DNA of 64,000 nt from Rhodoferax_B sp049316285 (lineage in GTDB: Bacteria > Pseudomonadota > Gammaproteobacteria > Burkholderiales > Burkholderiaceae_C). Below the pieces are notes generated by a model. The model was given only the letters and a program-made list of their open reading frames with translations, made no database searches and was not told the DNA's origin. A program made the position numbers and the translations under genes. The stretch covers positions 62,001 through 126,000 of the forward strand of contig NZ_JBMOXA010000010.1 of the NCBI RefSeq assembly GCF_049316285.1. The letters are read 5' to 3'. Shown in pieces: positions 27,031-35,316 of this stretch (within the stretch, counting starts at the first letter, position 1; each line of letters starts with the position of its first letter).

Positions 27031-27083
27031 CAAAAAAGAGAGCACCTTAGGCATTACTCATACGCTTGCAGTGCTCTTTTTTT
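27031..27083 (+). terminator. Rho-independent terminator after ggt
   Basis: AAAAAAGAGAGCAC and GTGCTCTTTTTTT form a stem of about 14 bp (one G-T pair) around a 25-nt loop, ending in a seven-T run. The A-tract on the left arm makes it usable in both directions. The rest of the 223-bp gap up to the next gene has no recognised feature. Confidence 0.85.
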
Positions 27084-27247
27084 GATCTTTATTAGTTCAA
27101 GGCCAAATGCAAGTAGTAACTATCGTTACTCGGAAACGAAGCACCTTTGGCAACAATTGAAACAAAAATAACTTGCCCGAAATGTGCCCGTAACAATGCG
27201 GCGGCATAGTCTGACGCGTCTCAACGTCAGCCCATCAGGAGAGTGTT

Positions 27248-27808
27248 GTGTCCAATTCGATCCCTAGCATGGAGCCGCGCGGGCCGGCCAGCGCAAACCA
27301 TCTCCCCTTCTCCGATGCGGCCGAACAGCAACGCGAAGCACTTCACCACGGCGACCGACTGGCGCGCCGGCGCGGTCTGCGCGACTGGCTGCGTCAGCTT
27401 TGGCCCGGTGCTGGCCGAAGCCCTTCGACCCAAATGGCACGCATCCGCAACGCCATGCTGCAGGAGTTGGCGCAATTGCCTGTGGCCGAGACAGCAAGCG
27501 AAGCCGATGCGATCAAGGCAGCCCAGACCGCCAAATGGCGCTTCCTGGTGGCCCGACAGATTGCCGAAGCCAACGACGCCGAAATTCTCTGGCGCCTGCG
27601 TGGCAACCTCACACAGGCCATGGGCGCCTGCTACAGCCCAGTGGTTGTGCACCAGCGCATGGCCGAAATCAGCTTTATGTTCGCCGGCCTGCTGCACCGC
27701 CGTGCGCCTTGTGCCGGCGACAACGTGGTGCAGTTGCCCACCCGACCCAGCACCTACCACCTGCCGCCCGACAGGCCAACCTCGCCTTCCACGCGCCACC
27801 AGATCTAA
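27248..27808 (+). CDS. Hypothetical protein (186 residues)
   Basis: No family recognised. The product is soluble, Arg/Ala-rich and largely helical, with an N-terminal disordered stretch, a central RRRGLRDWLRQLWPG segment, a helical domain from about 60 to 150 (AQTAKWRFLVARQIAEAND, LRGNLTQAMGACYSP) and a Pro-rich tail. A GTG start is preceded by AGGAG six to seven bases upstream, which decides the frame against the competing frame starting at 27243. It precedes dnaG by 78 bp on the same strand. Confidence 0.6.
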   Translation: MSNSIPSMEPRGPASANHLPFSDAAEQQREALHHGDRLARRRGLRDWLRQLWPGAGRSPSTQMARIRNAMLQELAQLPVAETASEADAIKAAQTAKWRFLVARQIAEANDAEILWRLRGNLTQAMGACYSPVVVHQRMAEISFMFAGLLHRRAPCAGDNVVQLPTRPSTYHLPPDRPTSPSTRHQI

Positions 27809-27886
27809 ACGCCTGACGATCCACCCTGTGCAGGGTTTTGTGCCAGGCACGGCCGGCCGTGGCGCAACTGCTACGACAATGGCCGG

Positions 27887-29869
27887 GTGAGCATCCCCAA
27901 AACATTCATCGACGAACTGATCGCCCGCGCCGACGTGGTGGAGATCGTGGGCCGCCATGTGCAACTGAAAAAAGGCGGCGCCAATTTCATGGGCCTGTGC
28001 CCATTCCATGGCGAAAAGTCGCCGTCGTTTTCGGTCAGCCCGACGAAACAGTTCTACCACTGCTTTGGCTGCGGCAAAAACGGCGATGCCATCCGTTTCT
28101 TGATGGAACACACAGGCGCCACCTTCGTCGAAGCGGTGACCGACCTGGCCCAGCAATACGGCATGCAGGTGCCTGAAGACGACACCTCGCCACAAGAGCG
28201 CGCACGCGCCGCCGAACAGCGCGAAAAACAGGCCACGCTCAACGATGTGCTGGAAAAAGCCAACCAGGCCTACCAAAAACAACTGCGGCAAAACACACGC
28301 CCGATCGACTATCTGAAGAACCGCGGGCTCTCCGGCCAGGTGGCCAAACAATACGGCCTGGGTTATGCGCCTGCGGGCTGGCGCGCGCTGGCAAGCGTGT
28401 TTCCCGAATACGACGACCCGCTGCTGGTCGAAAGCGGCCTGGTACTGCTGAACGCTGACGAAGACAGCGGCGAAGAAAAGCGCTACGACCGATTCCGCGA
28501 CCGCGTGATGTTCCCCATACGCAATGTCAAAGGCGAATGTATTGGTTTTGGCGGGCGTGTGCTGGGGGACGAAAAGCCCAAATACCTCAACTCGCCCGAG
28601 ACCCCGGTGTTCAGCAAGGGGCGCGAGCTGTATGGCTTGTTCGAGGCGCGCAACGCCGTGCACAACGCCGGTTTTGTGCTGGTCACCGAAGGTTATATGG
28701 ACGTGGTGGCGCTGGCCCAACTGGGTTTCCCGAATGCGGTGGCGACCCTTGGCACGGCCTGCACCCCCGACCACGTGCAAAAGCTGTTTCGCTTCACCGA
28801 TGCGGTGGTTTTCAGCTTTGACGGCGACAGCGCCGGCCGCCGCGCCGCGCGCAAGGCGCTCGACGGCGCCCTGCCCTATGCCACCGATGTGCGCAGCGTC
28901 AAATTCCTGTTCCTGCCCGCCGAACACGACCCCGACAGCTTCATACGCGCCCATGGCCGTGACGCCTTTGCCCAATACGTGGCCGAGGCCACACCTTTGA
29001 GCAAGTTTCTGATCGAGGCTGCGCGTGAAGGCTGCGACCTGTACACCGCCGAGGGCCGTGCCCACATGGCCAGCAACGCCAAGCCCTTGTGGAGCCTGCT
29101 GCCCGACGGCGCCCTGAAGCGCCAGATGTTGAGCGAGATTGCAGGCTTGGTGCAGTTGAGTTCTGCCGAACTCAACGACGTGTGGTTTGGCCGCGGCGCC
29201 ACCGCGCCACGCTCTGCGTCTTCAGCAGAAGAAGCCCCCTCGGGCCAGCACCCGCCACAGTCGGGCTGGAAGAAGAACGACGACTGGAAGAAAAAGAAGG
29301 ACACCTGGAAACCCAAGAAGGAATGGAGCAAGAAGTTCAGAAAGGATGAAGACGACGGCCCGCGCCAGACCGATCGCATCCAACCCGCCAGCCGTGCCGA
29401 CCATGCCGTGCGCCTGCTGCTGGGCCACCCCGGCGTGTGGGACAAACTCACCGGCGAAGACCACACCATGCTGGCCGCTCTACCGGGCCAGTACGGTCCG
29501 CTGTTCAGTTGGCTCGAAGGCCAGTACCACGAGCACGGCCCGCAGCCTTGGGGTGTACTCAGCGAGCAACTTCAGGCACACAATCATTTTTTTGACGACC
29601 TGGCGATCCAGATCATGGCGCGCCCGGACGCAGCACCCGCGCCACCGCCCCAGCCAGATGCCGCAGGCATCACCCCCGACCCGGCCCACGAACTCGCCCT
29701 TGAGCTGCGCAATCTGCTCGACCTGATGCACATTGACTACTTGAACGAAGAGATGAATGCCCTGGTGCTGCTGATCCCCACGGACGCCGAAGCCCGTGCG
29801 CGCTACCACGCGTTGTCCGAGCGCCGCAACACGCTGCGCAGCAAAGGCAAAACCCTGCTTGAGTCGTAG
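27887..29869 (+). CDS. dnaG: DNA primase
   Basis: Synthesises RNA primers at replication forks. The 660-residue protein has the zinc-ribbon (LCPFHGEKSPSFSVSPTKQF then YHCFGCGKNGDAI), the primase core with EGYMDVVAL and TOPRIM residues FSFDGDSAGRRAA, and a C-terminal helicase-binding domain. Between core and C-domain (residues about 461-490) lies a Trp/Lys-rich linker (WKKNDDWKKKKDTWK). GTG start; no ATG fits before IPKTFIDELIARADVVEIVG. Followed by a terminator and rpoD, so the classical rpsU-dnaG-rpoD order lacks rpsU here. Confidence 0.97.
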   Translation: MSIPKTFIDELIARADVVEIVGRHVQLKKGGANFMGLCPFHGEKSPSFSVSPTKQFYHCFGCGKNGDAIRFLMEHTGATFVEAVTDLAQQYGMQVPEDDTSPQERARAAEQREKQATLNDVLEKANQAYQKQLRQNTRPIDYLKNRGLSGQVAKQYGLGYAPAGWRALASVFPEYDDPLLVESGLVLLNADEDSGEEKRYDRFRDRVMFPIRNVKGECIGFGGRVLGDEKPKYLNSPETPVFSKGRELYGLFEARNAVHNAGFVLVTEGYMDVVALAQLGFPNAVATLGTACTPDHVQKLFRFTDAVVFSFDGDSAGRRAARKALDGALPYATDVRSVKFLFLPAEHDPDSFIRAHGRDAFAQYVAEATPLSKFLIEAAREGCDLYTAEGRAHMASNAKPLWSLLPDGALKRQMLSEIAGLVQLSSAELNDVWFGRGATAPRSASSAEEAPSGQHPPQSGWKKNDDWKKKKDTWKPKKEWSKKFRKDEDDGPRQTDRIQPASRADHAVRLLLGHPGVWDKLTGEDHTMLAALPGQYGPLFSWLEGQYHEHGPQPWGVLSEQLQAHNHFFDDLAIQIMARPDAAPAPPPQPDAAGITPDPAHELALELRNLLDLMHIDYLNEEMNALVLLIPTDAEARARYHALSERRNTLRSKGKTLLES

Positions 29870-29882
29870 TTTCTTGACAACC

Positions 29883-29902
29883 AAGGCCTGATCAGGCTTT
29901 TT
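29883..29902 (+). terminator. Terminator after dnaG
   Basis: AAGGCCT-GATC-AGGCTTT is a 7-bp stem (one G-T pair) with a four-base loop running into a T-run, 14 bp after the dnaG stop. It separates dnaG from the rpoD promoter. Confidence 0.7.
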
Positions 29903-29903
29903 C

Positions 29904-29932
29904 TACTTGAAATTTGAGCAAAAGGTTATAAT
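29904..29932 (+). promoter_or_regulatory. Candidate sigma-70 promoter of rpoD
   Basis: A perfect TATAAT at 29927-29932 sits 228 bp before the rpoD start. The best -35 with 17-bp spacing is TACTTG at 29904-29909; TTGAAA at 29907-29912 would leave only 14 bp. A leader of about 220 nt follows, with a direct repeat AGATTC(A/G)TCT at 30061-30070 and 30076-30085. Confidence 0.55.
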
Positions 29933-30159
29933 CTGCGGTTAGCTTGCTCGGCAAGAGCGACAGCAACACCTCCGGACCCGGCCACACGGCGCCACCGCGC
30001 GCACAGCCACACCACCGCAAGGGTTGCATGCCAAATGTTCGCCCACACATCTTGCCAATGAGATTCATCTCCTAGAGATTCGTCTTGCCTAGCACCCGCG
30101 CCGGGAGTTGATGGCGCTTGGTTGCTGTTTCATCTGTCTTTGTCGTTCAAGGTTGATCC

Positions 30160-32481
30160 ATGCCAGCACAAAAGTCCGAGAAGCTCGTCAAACCAGTTGC
30201 GGCCAAAACGTCCGCAGCCAAAGTTGCTCCCAAGTCTGCTCCCGCGCCTGTCGCCAAGTCCGCTTTGAAAGTCAAATCAGTGCCCGCATCGAAAAAAGAA
30301 TCCGTTGAAGTTGTCGAGACTCCGGCCAAGAAAAAACCTGGTCGTCCGCCCAAGAGCGCAGCCGCCGACACCAAGGCCGTGGCCGTGAAGGTCAAGCCCC
30401 CGGGCGCCAAGCGCGGCCCCAAGCCCAAGGGTTCGATTTCGACCGAAGTCAACGAAGACGACCTGATTGACGTCGAAGAAGACGTGGCCGAAGAACCGGC
30501 CGTCACCCTCTCGCCCACGGGCGAGAAGGTCAAGCCGCTGCGCATGAAGATCAGCAAGGCCAAAGAACGCGCCTTGATGAAGGAATTCGGCCTCGACGAG
30601 ACCGTGCTGTCCGAAGAAGACATGGCCAAGCGCCGCCTGCGCCTGAAGGCCCTGATCAAGCTGGGCAAGACGCGCGGCTACCTGACACACGGCGAAATCT
30701 CCGATCACTTGCCCGACAAGCTGATCGACGCTGAAACGCTAGAAGCCGTGATCAACACCCTGAACGACCTGGGTGTGGCGGTGTACGAGCAAACGCCCGA
30801 TGCCGAATCGCTGATCCTGACCAACAACGCGCCCGCGGGCTCGACCGAAGAGGAAGCCGAAGAAGCCGCCGAAGCCGCCCTGTCCACCGTGGACAGCGAA
30901 TTCGGCCGCACCACCGACCCGGTGCGCATGTACATGCGCGAAATGGGCACGGTGGAGCTGCTTACGCGTGAAGGCGAAATTGAAATCGCCAAGCGTATCG
31001 AAGGCGGCCTGATGCGCATGATGGAAGCCATCAGCGCCAGCCCCGCCACCTTGGCCGAGCTGTTCCGCCTGGGCGAAGACATCCGTGAAGGCAAGGTCGT
31101 CATCTCGACCATCGTCGACGGTTTCTCCAACCCCAACGAAGCCGACGATTACGTGGCCGAAGAAGACTTCGATGAATTCGACGAAGCCGATGACGACGAC
31201 GGCAAGGGCGGCTCCAAAGCGCTGACCAAGAAGCTCGAAGAATTGAAGAACGAAGCGCTGACGCGTTTCGACAGCCTGCGCGACCTGTTCGAAAAGGTCC
31301 ACAAGATCTACGACAAGGAAGGCTACGGCACGCCGCATTACGCCAAGGCGCAGGAAGCCCTCAGCACCGAGCTGATGACCATACGCTTCACGGCGAAGAC
31401 GATTGAAAAGCTGTGCGATCTGCTGCGTGGCCAGGTCGACGACGTGCGCAAGAAAGAGCGTGAGCTGCGCCGCATCATCGTGGACAAGTGTGGCTACCCA
31501 CAGGAAAGCTTCATCGCCGAGTTCAGCGGCCGCGACAAGATGGGCAACAAGATTGCATCGCAGTTGCTCAACCTGAGCTGGATCGAAAAACAATCCAACG
31601 CTGGCAAGCCTTGGAGCGCGATCATGGCGCGCAACATTCCGCCGGTGCAAGACCTGCAGCAAAAGCTGACCGACCTGCAAGCCCGCGTGGTGGTGCCACT
31701 CGACGAGCTGAAGGCCATCAACAAGCGCATGAACGAAGGCGAAGCCGCCTCGCGCGATGCCAAGAAGGAAATGATCGAGGCCAACTTGCGCCTGGTGATT
31801 TCCATCGCCAAGAAGTACACCAACCGTGGCCTGCAGTTCCTCGACCTGATCCAGGAAGGCAACATCGGTTTGATGAAGGCGGTCGATAAGTTCGAATACC
31901 GTCGCGGCTACAAGTTCTCGACCTACGCCACGTGGTGGATACGCCAGGCCATCACCCGCTCTATCGCCGACCAGGCGCGCACCATCCGTATTCCGGTGCA
32001 CATGATAGAAACCATCAACAAGATGAACCGCATCAGCCGCCAGCACTTGCAAGAGTTTGGTTTCGAGCCCGATGCGTCCATCCTGGCCGAAAAGATGGAG
32101 ATCCCGGAAGACAAGATCCGCAAGATCATGAAGATCGCCAAAGAGCCGATCTCCATGGAAACGCCTATCGGCGACGACGACGACAGCCACTTGGGCGACT
32201 TCATCGAAGACGGTGCCAACACCGCCCCGGTGGAAGCGGCCATGCAGGCCGGCCTGCGCGACGTGGTGAAAGACATTCTCGACAGCCTGACGCCACGCGA
32301 AGCCAAGGTGCTGCGTATGCGTTTTGGTATCGAAATGAGCACCGACCACACGCTGGAAGAAGTCGGCAAGCAGTTCGACGTGACCCGCGAGCGCATTCGC
32401 CAAATAGAAGCCAAGGCGCTGCGCAAGCTCAAGCACCCAAGCCGCTCGGACAAGCTGCGCAGCTTCATCGACACGCTGTAA
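30160..32481 (+). CDS. rpoD: RNA polymerase primary sigma factor (sigma-70)
   Basis: A 773-residue housekeeping sigma factor. Region 1.1 is preceded by a low-complexity Lys/Ala/Pro/Val-rich N-terminus (about residues 1-110), making the protein longer than the 613-residue E. coli form. Region 1.2 is DPVRMYMREMGTVELLTREGE, region 2 LRLVISIAKKYTNRGLQFLD and FEYRRGYKFSTYATWWIRQA, region 3 RIPVHMIETINKMNRISRQ, region 4 ending in EEVGKQFDVTRERIRQIEAK. A Glu/Asp-rich non-conserved segment (about 325-350) lies between 1.2 and 2. It directs transcription of most genes in this window. Confidence 0.98.
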   Translation: MPAQKSEKLVKPVAAKTSAAKVAPKSAPAPVAKSALKVKSVPASKKESVEVVETPAKKKPGRPPKSAAADTKAVAVKVKPPGAKRGPKPKGSISTEVNEDDLIDVEEDVAEEPAVTLSPTGEKVKPLRMKISKAKERALMKEFGLDETVLSEEDMAKRRLRLKALIKLGKTRGYLTHGEISDHLPDKLIDAETLEAVINTLNDLGVAVYEQTPDAESLILTNNAPAGSTEEEAEEAAEAALSTVDSEFGRTTDPVRMYMREMGTVELLTREGEIEIAKRIEGGLMRMMEAISASPATLAELFRLGEDIREGKVVISTIVDGFSNPNEADDYVAEEDFDEFDEADDDDGKGGSKALTKKLEELKNEALTRFDSLRDLFEKVHKIYDKEGYGTPHYAKAQEALSTELMTIRFTAKTIEKLCDLLRGQVDDVRKKERELRRIIVDKCGYPQESFIAEFSGRDKMGNKIASQLLNLSWIEKQSNAGKPWSAIMARNIPPVQDLQQKLTDLQARVVVPLDELKAINKRMNEGEAASRDAKKEMIEANLRLVISIAKKYTNRGLQFLDLIQEGNIGLMKAVDKFEYRRGYKFSTYATWWIRQAITRSIADQARTIRIPVHMIETINKMNRISRQHLQEFGFEPDASILAEKMEIPEDKIRKIMKIAKEPISMETPIGDDDDSHLGDFIEDGANTAPVEAAMQAGLRDVVKDILDSLTPREAKVLRMRFGIEMSTDHTLEEVGKQFDVTRERIRQIEAKALRKLKHPSRSDKLRSFIDTL

Positions 32482-32509
32482 GCGACTGCTTCTGGCTTAG
32501 CCACAATGC

Positions 32510-32548
32510 AAAAACGCCCCGGACGGGTTAACTGTCCGGGGCGTTTTT
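32510..32548. terminator. Strong bidirectional terminator after rpoD
   Basis: AAAAACGCCCCGGAC pairs with GTCCGGGGCGTTTTT around GGTTAACT, a perfect 14-15 bp stem with A and T tracts on the two sides. It serves rpoD and also faces the convergent GntR gene. Confidence 0.92.
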
Positions 32549-32628
32549 ACTTCAAGAAAAATCAGGCTTCTGCGCTGGATGGCCATGCGCAGGCCGCTAC
32601 GAAATCAGTAGTTCTTCACAGTAGTAGT

Positions 32629-33417
32629 TCAGCCTGCCGCAGACGCTGCCGTTTCACCCAGGTAAATACGTGCCAGCCCCTGGGTGATGGCCTGCACGAT
32701 CTGCTCGCGGCGCAGGCTGATGTGTTCGGTCAAATGTTGATCAGCCGCCGCCGCATCGCGTGACTTCAGCGCATCCAGAATCATCTGGTGCTCGTGCTGC
32801 GTCGAGTCGCGGCCCACGTTTTCCATGTCGATCCAGCGGATGAAACGGATGCGCTCGTTCAAGCTGCCGAGCATGCGGCGTAGCTCACCATTACGCGCCA
32901 TCGCGGCCAGTCGCATGTGGAATGCTTCGTCGAGTTCCACCAGCGAGCGCACCGGCGTGTCGGGCGGCACACTGCGGCTCTCTTCCAAAAACGCCAGCGC
33001 CTCGGCAATCTCTTCGTCGCTGCCGCGCTGCAGCGCCAGGCGCAGGCATTCGCGTTCCACGGCCACGCGGGCTTCGTATTGGTCCAGCGTTTCCTGTATG
33101 TCTAGCGGGCGGCGCACATAACCGCGCGTGGCGGGCAGCAAAAAGCCATCGGTCACCAGGCGGGTCAAGGCTTCGCGCACGGGGGTGCGGCTCACGCCAA
33201 GCTTCTCTGCCAATTCAATTTCACTCACACGTTCGCCGGGGCGCAACTCATAGGAGATCGCCATCTCGCGCAGCGTGTCGAACACACCCGAGCCACGCTC
33301 GCGCCGCACGGCAGAAATGGCCGGGGCATCAGCGGCAGCCTCGCTGTTTGCCGCGAGCAACGGCTTTAACGGTTTCAGCGCTTTCAATGGTTTAGAAATC
33401 ACTTCTTGTCGCGGCAT
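32629..33417 (-). CDS. GntR-family regulator, FadR/FCD subfamily
   Basis: A 262-residue regulator. After a low-complexity N-terminus (KPLKALKPLKPLLAANSE) comes the winged helix (LREMAISYELRPGERVSEIELA, VSRTPVREALTRLVTDGFL) and an all-helical FCD ligand domain (ARVAVERECLRLAL, ELDEAFHMRLAAMARNGEL, EHQMILDALKSRD), with Asp/His residues that can bind a metal and an organic acid. It is divergent from the ThDP-enzyme/TctC/VOC operon. The ATG is only 3 bp from a perfect palindrome, leaving no room for a ribosome-binding site, so translation may be leaderless and autorepressed. Confidence 0.93.
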   Translation of the reverse strand: MPRQEVISKPLKALKPLKPLLAANSEAAADAPAISAVRRERGSGVFDTLREMAISYELRPGERVSEIELAEKLGVSRTPVREALTRLVTDGFLLPATRGYVRRPLDIQETLDQYEARVAVERECLRLALQRGSDEEIAEALAFLEESRSVPPDTPVRSLVELDEAFHMRLAAMARNGELRRMLGSLNERIRFIRWIDMENVGRDSTQHEHQMILDALKSRDAAAADQHLTEHISLRREQIVQAITQGLARIYLGETAASAAG

Positions 33418-33420
33418 GAT

Positions 33421-33434
33421 TTAAGTATACTTAA
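33421..33434. promoter_or_regulatory. Perfect palindrome TTAAGTATACTTAA: operator and overlapping -10 boxes
   Basis: A 14-bp perfect palindrome sits between the divergent GntR and ThDP-enzyme genes. FadR-subfamily regulators bind short palindromes with a GTATAC-like centre. By symmetry it provides a TATACT -10 hexamer on both strands; on the minus strand this puts the transcription start at or next to the GntR ATG. Bound regulator would block both promoters. Confidence 0.65.
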
Positions 33435-33482
33435 TTGAATTCTTATTTTCCAGAGCCGATTTTCCAGCAGGAGCACTCGCAC

Positions 33483-35225
33483 ATGTCGAATCCAACACCC
33501 GCCCAACCCGCCACCACAACCGATACCTTCAACGGCGCCGACGCCATGGTGCGCATGCTGCAGCTCAACGGCGTGAAGCACATCTTCGGCCTGTGCGGCG
33601 ATACCAGCCTGCCCTTCTACGACGCCATGGCCCGGCTCGACCACGGCATGGACCACATTCTCACCCGCGACGAACGCAGCGCTGCCTACATGGCCGACGG
33701 CTACGCGCGCGTCACCGGTCGCGTGGGGGTTTGCGAGGGCCCGAGCGGCGGCGGCGCCACGTATCTGTTGCCCGGCCTGGTCGAAGCCAACGAGTCGTCG
33801 ATTCCGGTGCTGGGCATCACCTCGGACGTGTCGGTCGGCTCACGCGGAAAGTTCCCGCTGACCGAGCTGGACCAGCAAGCGCTCTACAAACCGCTGACCA
33901 AGTGGAACACCACCATTGACCGCGTCGACCAGATCCCCGGCGCCGTGCGCAGCGCTTTCCGCGCCATGACCACCGGCCGGCCCGGTGCCGCACATATCTG
34001 CCTGCCCTACGACGTGCAAAAACATAGCCTGGACCCGGCTGACGTCTGGGCCCAGCCCGGCCACGGCCACTTCCCGGCCTACCGCAGCGCACCCGATCCA
34101 GTCGAAGTGGAAAAGGCTGCCGAGCGCCTGGCCGCAGCCCGTGCGCCGGTCATCATCTGCGGCGGTGGTGTGGTGATTGCCGGCGCCTGTGAAGCCCTGG
34201 ATGCACTCGCCACCCAGCTCAACGCGCCGGTGTGCACCACCGTCAGCGGCCAAGGCAGCCTGGCGGACAACCATCCATTAAACGCTGGCGTGGTCGGCAC
34301 CAACGGCGGTGTGCCTTCCACCCGTGCCGTGGTGGCACAGGCCGACCTAGTGTTGTTCATAGGCTGCCGCGCCGGATCAACTACCACCGAACACTGGCAC
34401 ATGCCGGCGCGCAACGTGCAGATCCTGCACATCGATGTAGACGCCATGACCATAGGCACCAACTACCGCACCGATGTCGCCCTGGTCGGCGATGCACGTT
34501 TGGCCATAGAAGCGCTGAACACGGCCCTGCACGGCATGCTCAACCAGCCTGGCCACAAGCGCCCGGCCGAGCTCGCCGATGGCCGTGCCCTGGCGGCCCG
34601 CGCCCGCAGTGAAAAACAAGCCTTCTTCGCCCCGCTGGCCGCCTCGCTAGCCACGCCCATCAAGCCCGAACGTGTGGTCGATGCGCTGAACCGCCTGCTG
34701 CCCGCACGCGCCATCGTGGTGGCCGACCCCGGCACACCCTGCCCCTACTTCTCGGCCTACTTCAACGCGCCGCAATCGGGCCGCCACTTCATCACCAACC
34801 GTGCACATGGTGCACTGGGCTATTCGATGTCGGCCGCATTTGGCGCGGCCATAGGCCAGCCCGATTCGGTGGTGGTCTCGGTGATGGGCGACGGCAGCTT
34901 TGGCTTCACCTGTGGTGAGCTGGAAACCATTGTGCGCCGCAACGTGCCGCTGAAGATGATTGTGTTCTCCAACGCGGTCTACGGCTGGATCAAAGCCAGC
35001 CAAAAAACCGGCTACGACCAGCGCTACTTCTCGGTGGATTTCAACCGCACGCAGCACGCGCGTGTGGCCGAAGCCTTTGGCGTGAAGGCCTGGCGCGTAG
35101 AGAACCCCGCTGACCTGGACGCCGCACTCAAGGCCGCCCTGATGCACGACGGCCCGGCGCTGGTGGACGTGATCTCGCAAGAGCTGCAAGACACAGCCGT
35201 ACCCGTGAGCCAGTGGATGGGTTAA
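33483..35225 (+). CDS. Thiamine-diphosphate-dependent enzyme, acetolactate-synthase-like
   Basis: A 580-residue three-domain ThDP enzyme. The N-domain has GLCGDTSLPFYDAM and the cofactor-activating Glu in RDERSAAYMADGYARV; the central domain VIICGGGVVIAGACEALDAL; the C-domain the ThDP motif GDGSFGFTCGELETIVRR ending FSNAVYGWIK (usual GDG...NN, here FSN). Such proteins decarboxylate or carboligate 2-oxo acids; true AHAS is unlikely because a small subunit gene is missing and the neighbours are a TctC-type binding protein and a VOC protein. The start after GGAG was chosen over a 16-codon longer frame. Substrate unknown, probably a carboxylic acid sensed by the FCD regulator. Confidence 0.85.
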   Translation: MSNPTPAQPATTTDTFNGADAMVRMLQLNGVKHIFGLCGDTSLPFYDAMARLDHGMDHILTRDERSAAYMADGYARVTGRVGVCEGPSGGGATYLLPGLVEANESSIPVLGITSDVSVGSRGKFPLTELDQQALYKPLTKWNTTIDRVDQIPGAVRSAFRAMTTGRPGAAHICLPYDVQKHSLDPADVWAQPGHGHFPAYRSAPDPVEVEKAAERLAAARAPVIICGGGVVIAGACEALDALATQLNAPVCTTVSGQGSLADNHPLNAGVVGTNGGVPSTRAVVAQADLVLFIGCRAGSTTTEHWHMPARNVQILHIDVDAMTIGTNYRTDVALVGDARLAIEALNTALHGMLNQPGHKRPAELADGRALAARARSEKQAFFAPLAASLATPIKPERVVDALNRLLPARAIVVADPGTPCPYFSAYFNAPQSGRHFITNRAHGALGYSMSAAFGAAIGQPDSVVVSVMGDGSFGFTCGELETIVRRNVPLKMIVFSNAVYGWIKASQKTGYDQRYFSVDFNRTQHARVAEAFGVKAWRVENPADLDAALKAALMHDGPALVDVISQELQDTAVPVSQWMG

Positions 35226-35316
35226 ATCCCTGCCATCGCTCCGATAAATCCATAAGCGCCCAAACAAGTTTCTCGCTTCGCGTTACCCTCCCCGTCGTCT
35301 CGTTCAGGAGTTGTTC

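Noticed and set aside
27243..27890. Alternative plus-strand frame overlapping the hypothetical gene at 27248
   Set aside because: Pro/Arg/Trp-rich composition typical of an off-frame reading; the AGGAG spacing fits the 27248 GTG better.
27227..29065. A 612-codon minus-strand frame opposite dnaG
   Set aside because: Antisense to the conserved primase and without family features.
33483..35225. ilvB/ilvI acetolactate synthase large subunit
   Set aside because: No small subunit or ilvC follows, and the operon context (TctC protein, VOC protein, FCD regulator) is catabolic; only the family resemblance is kept.
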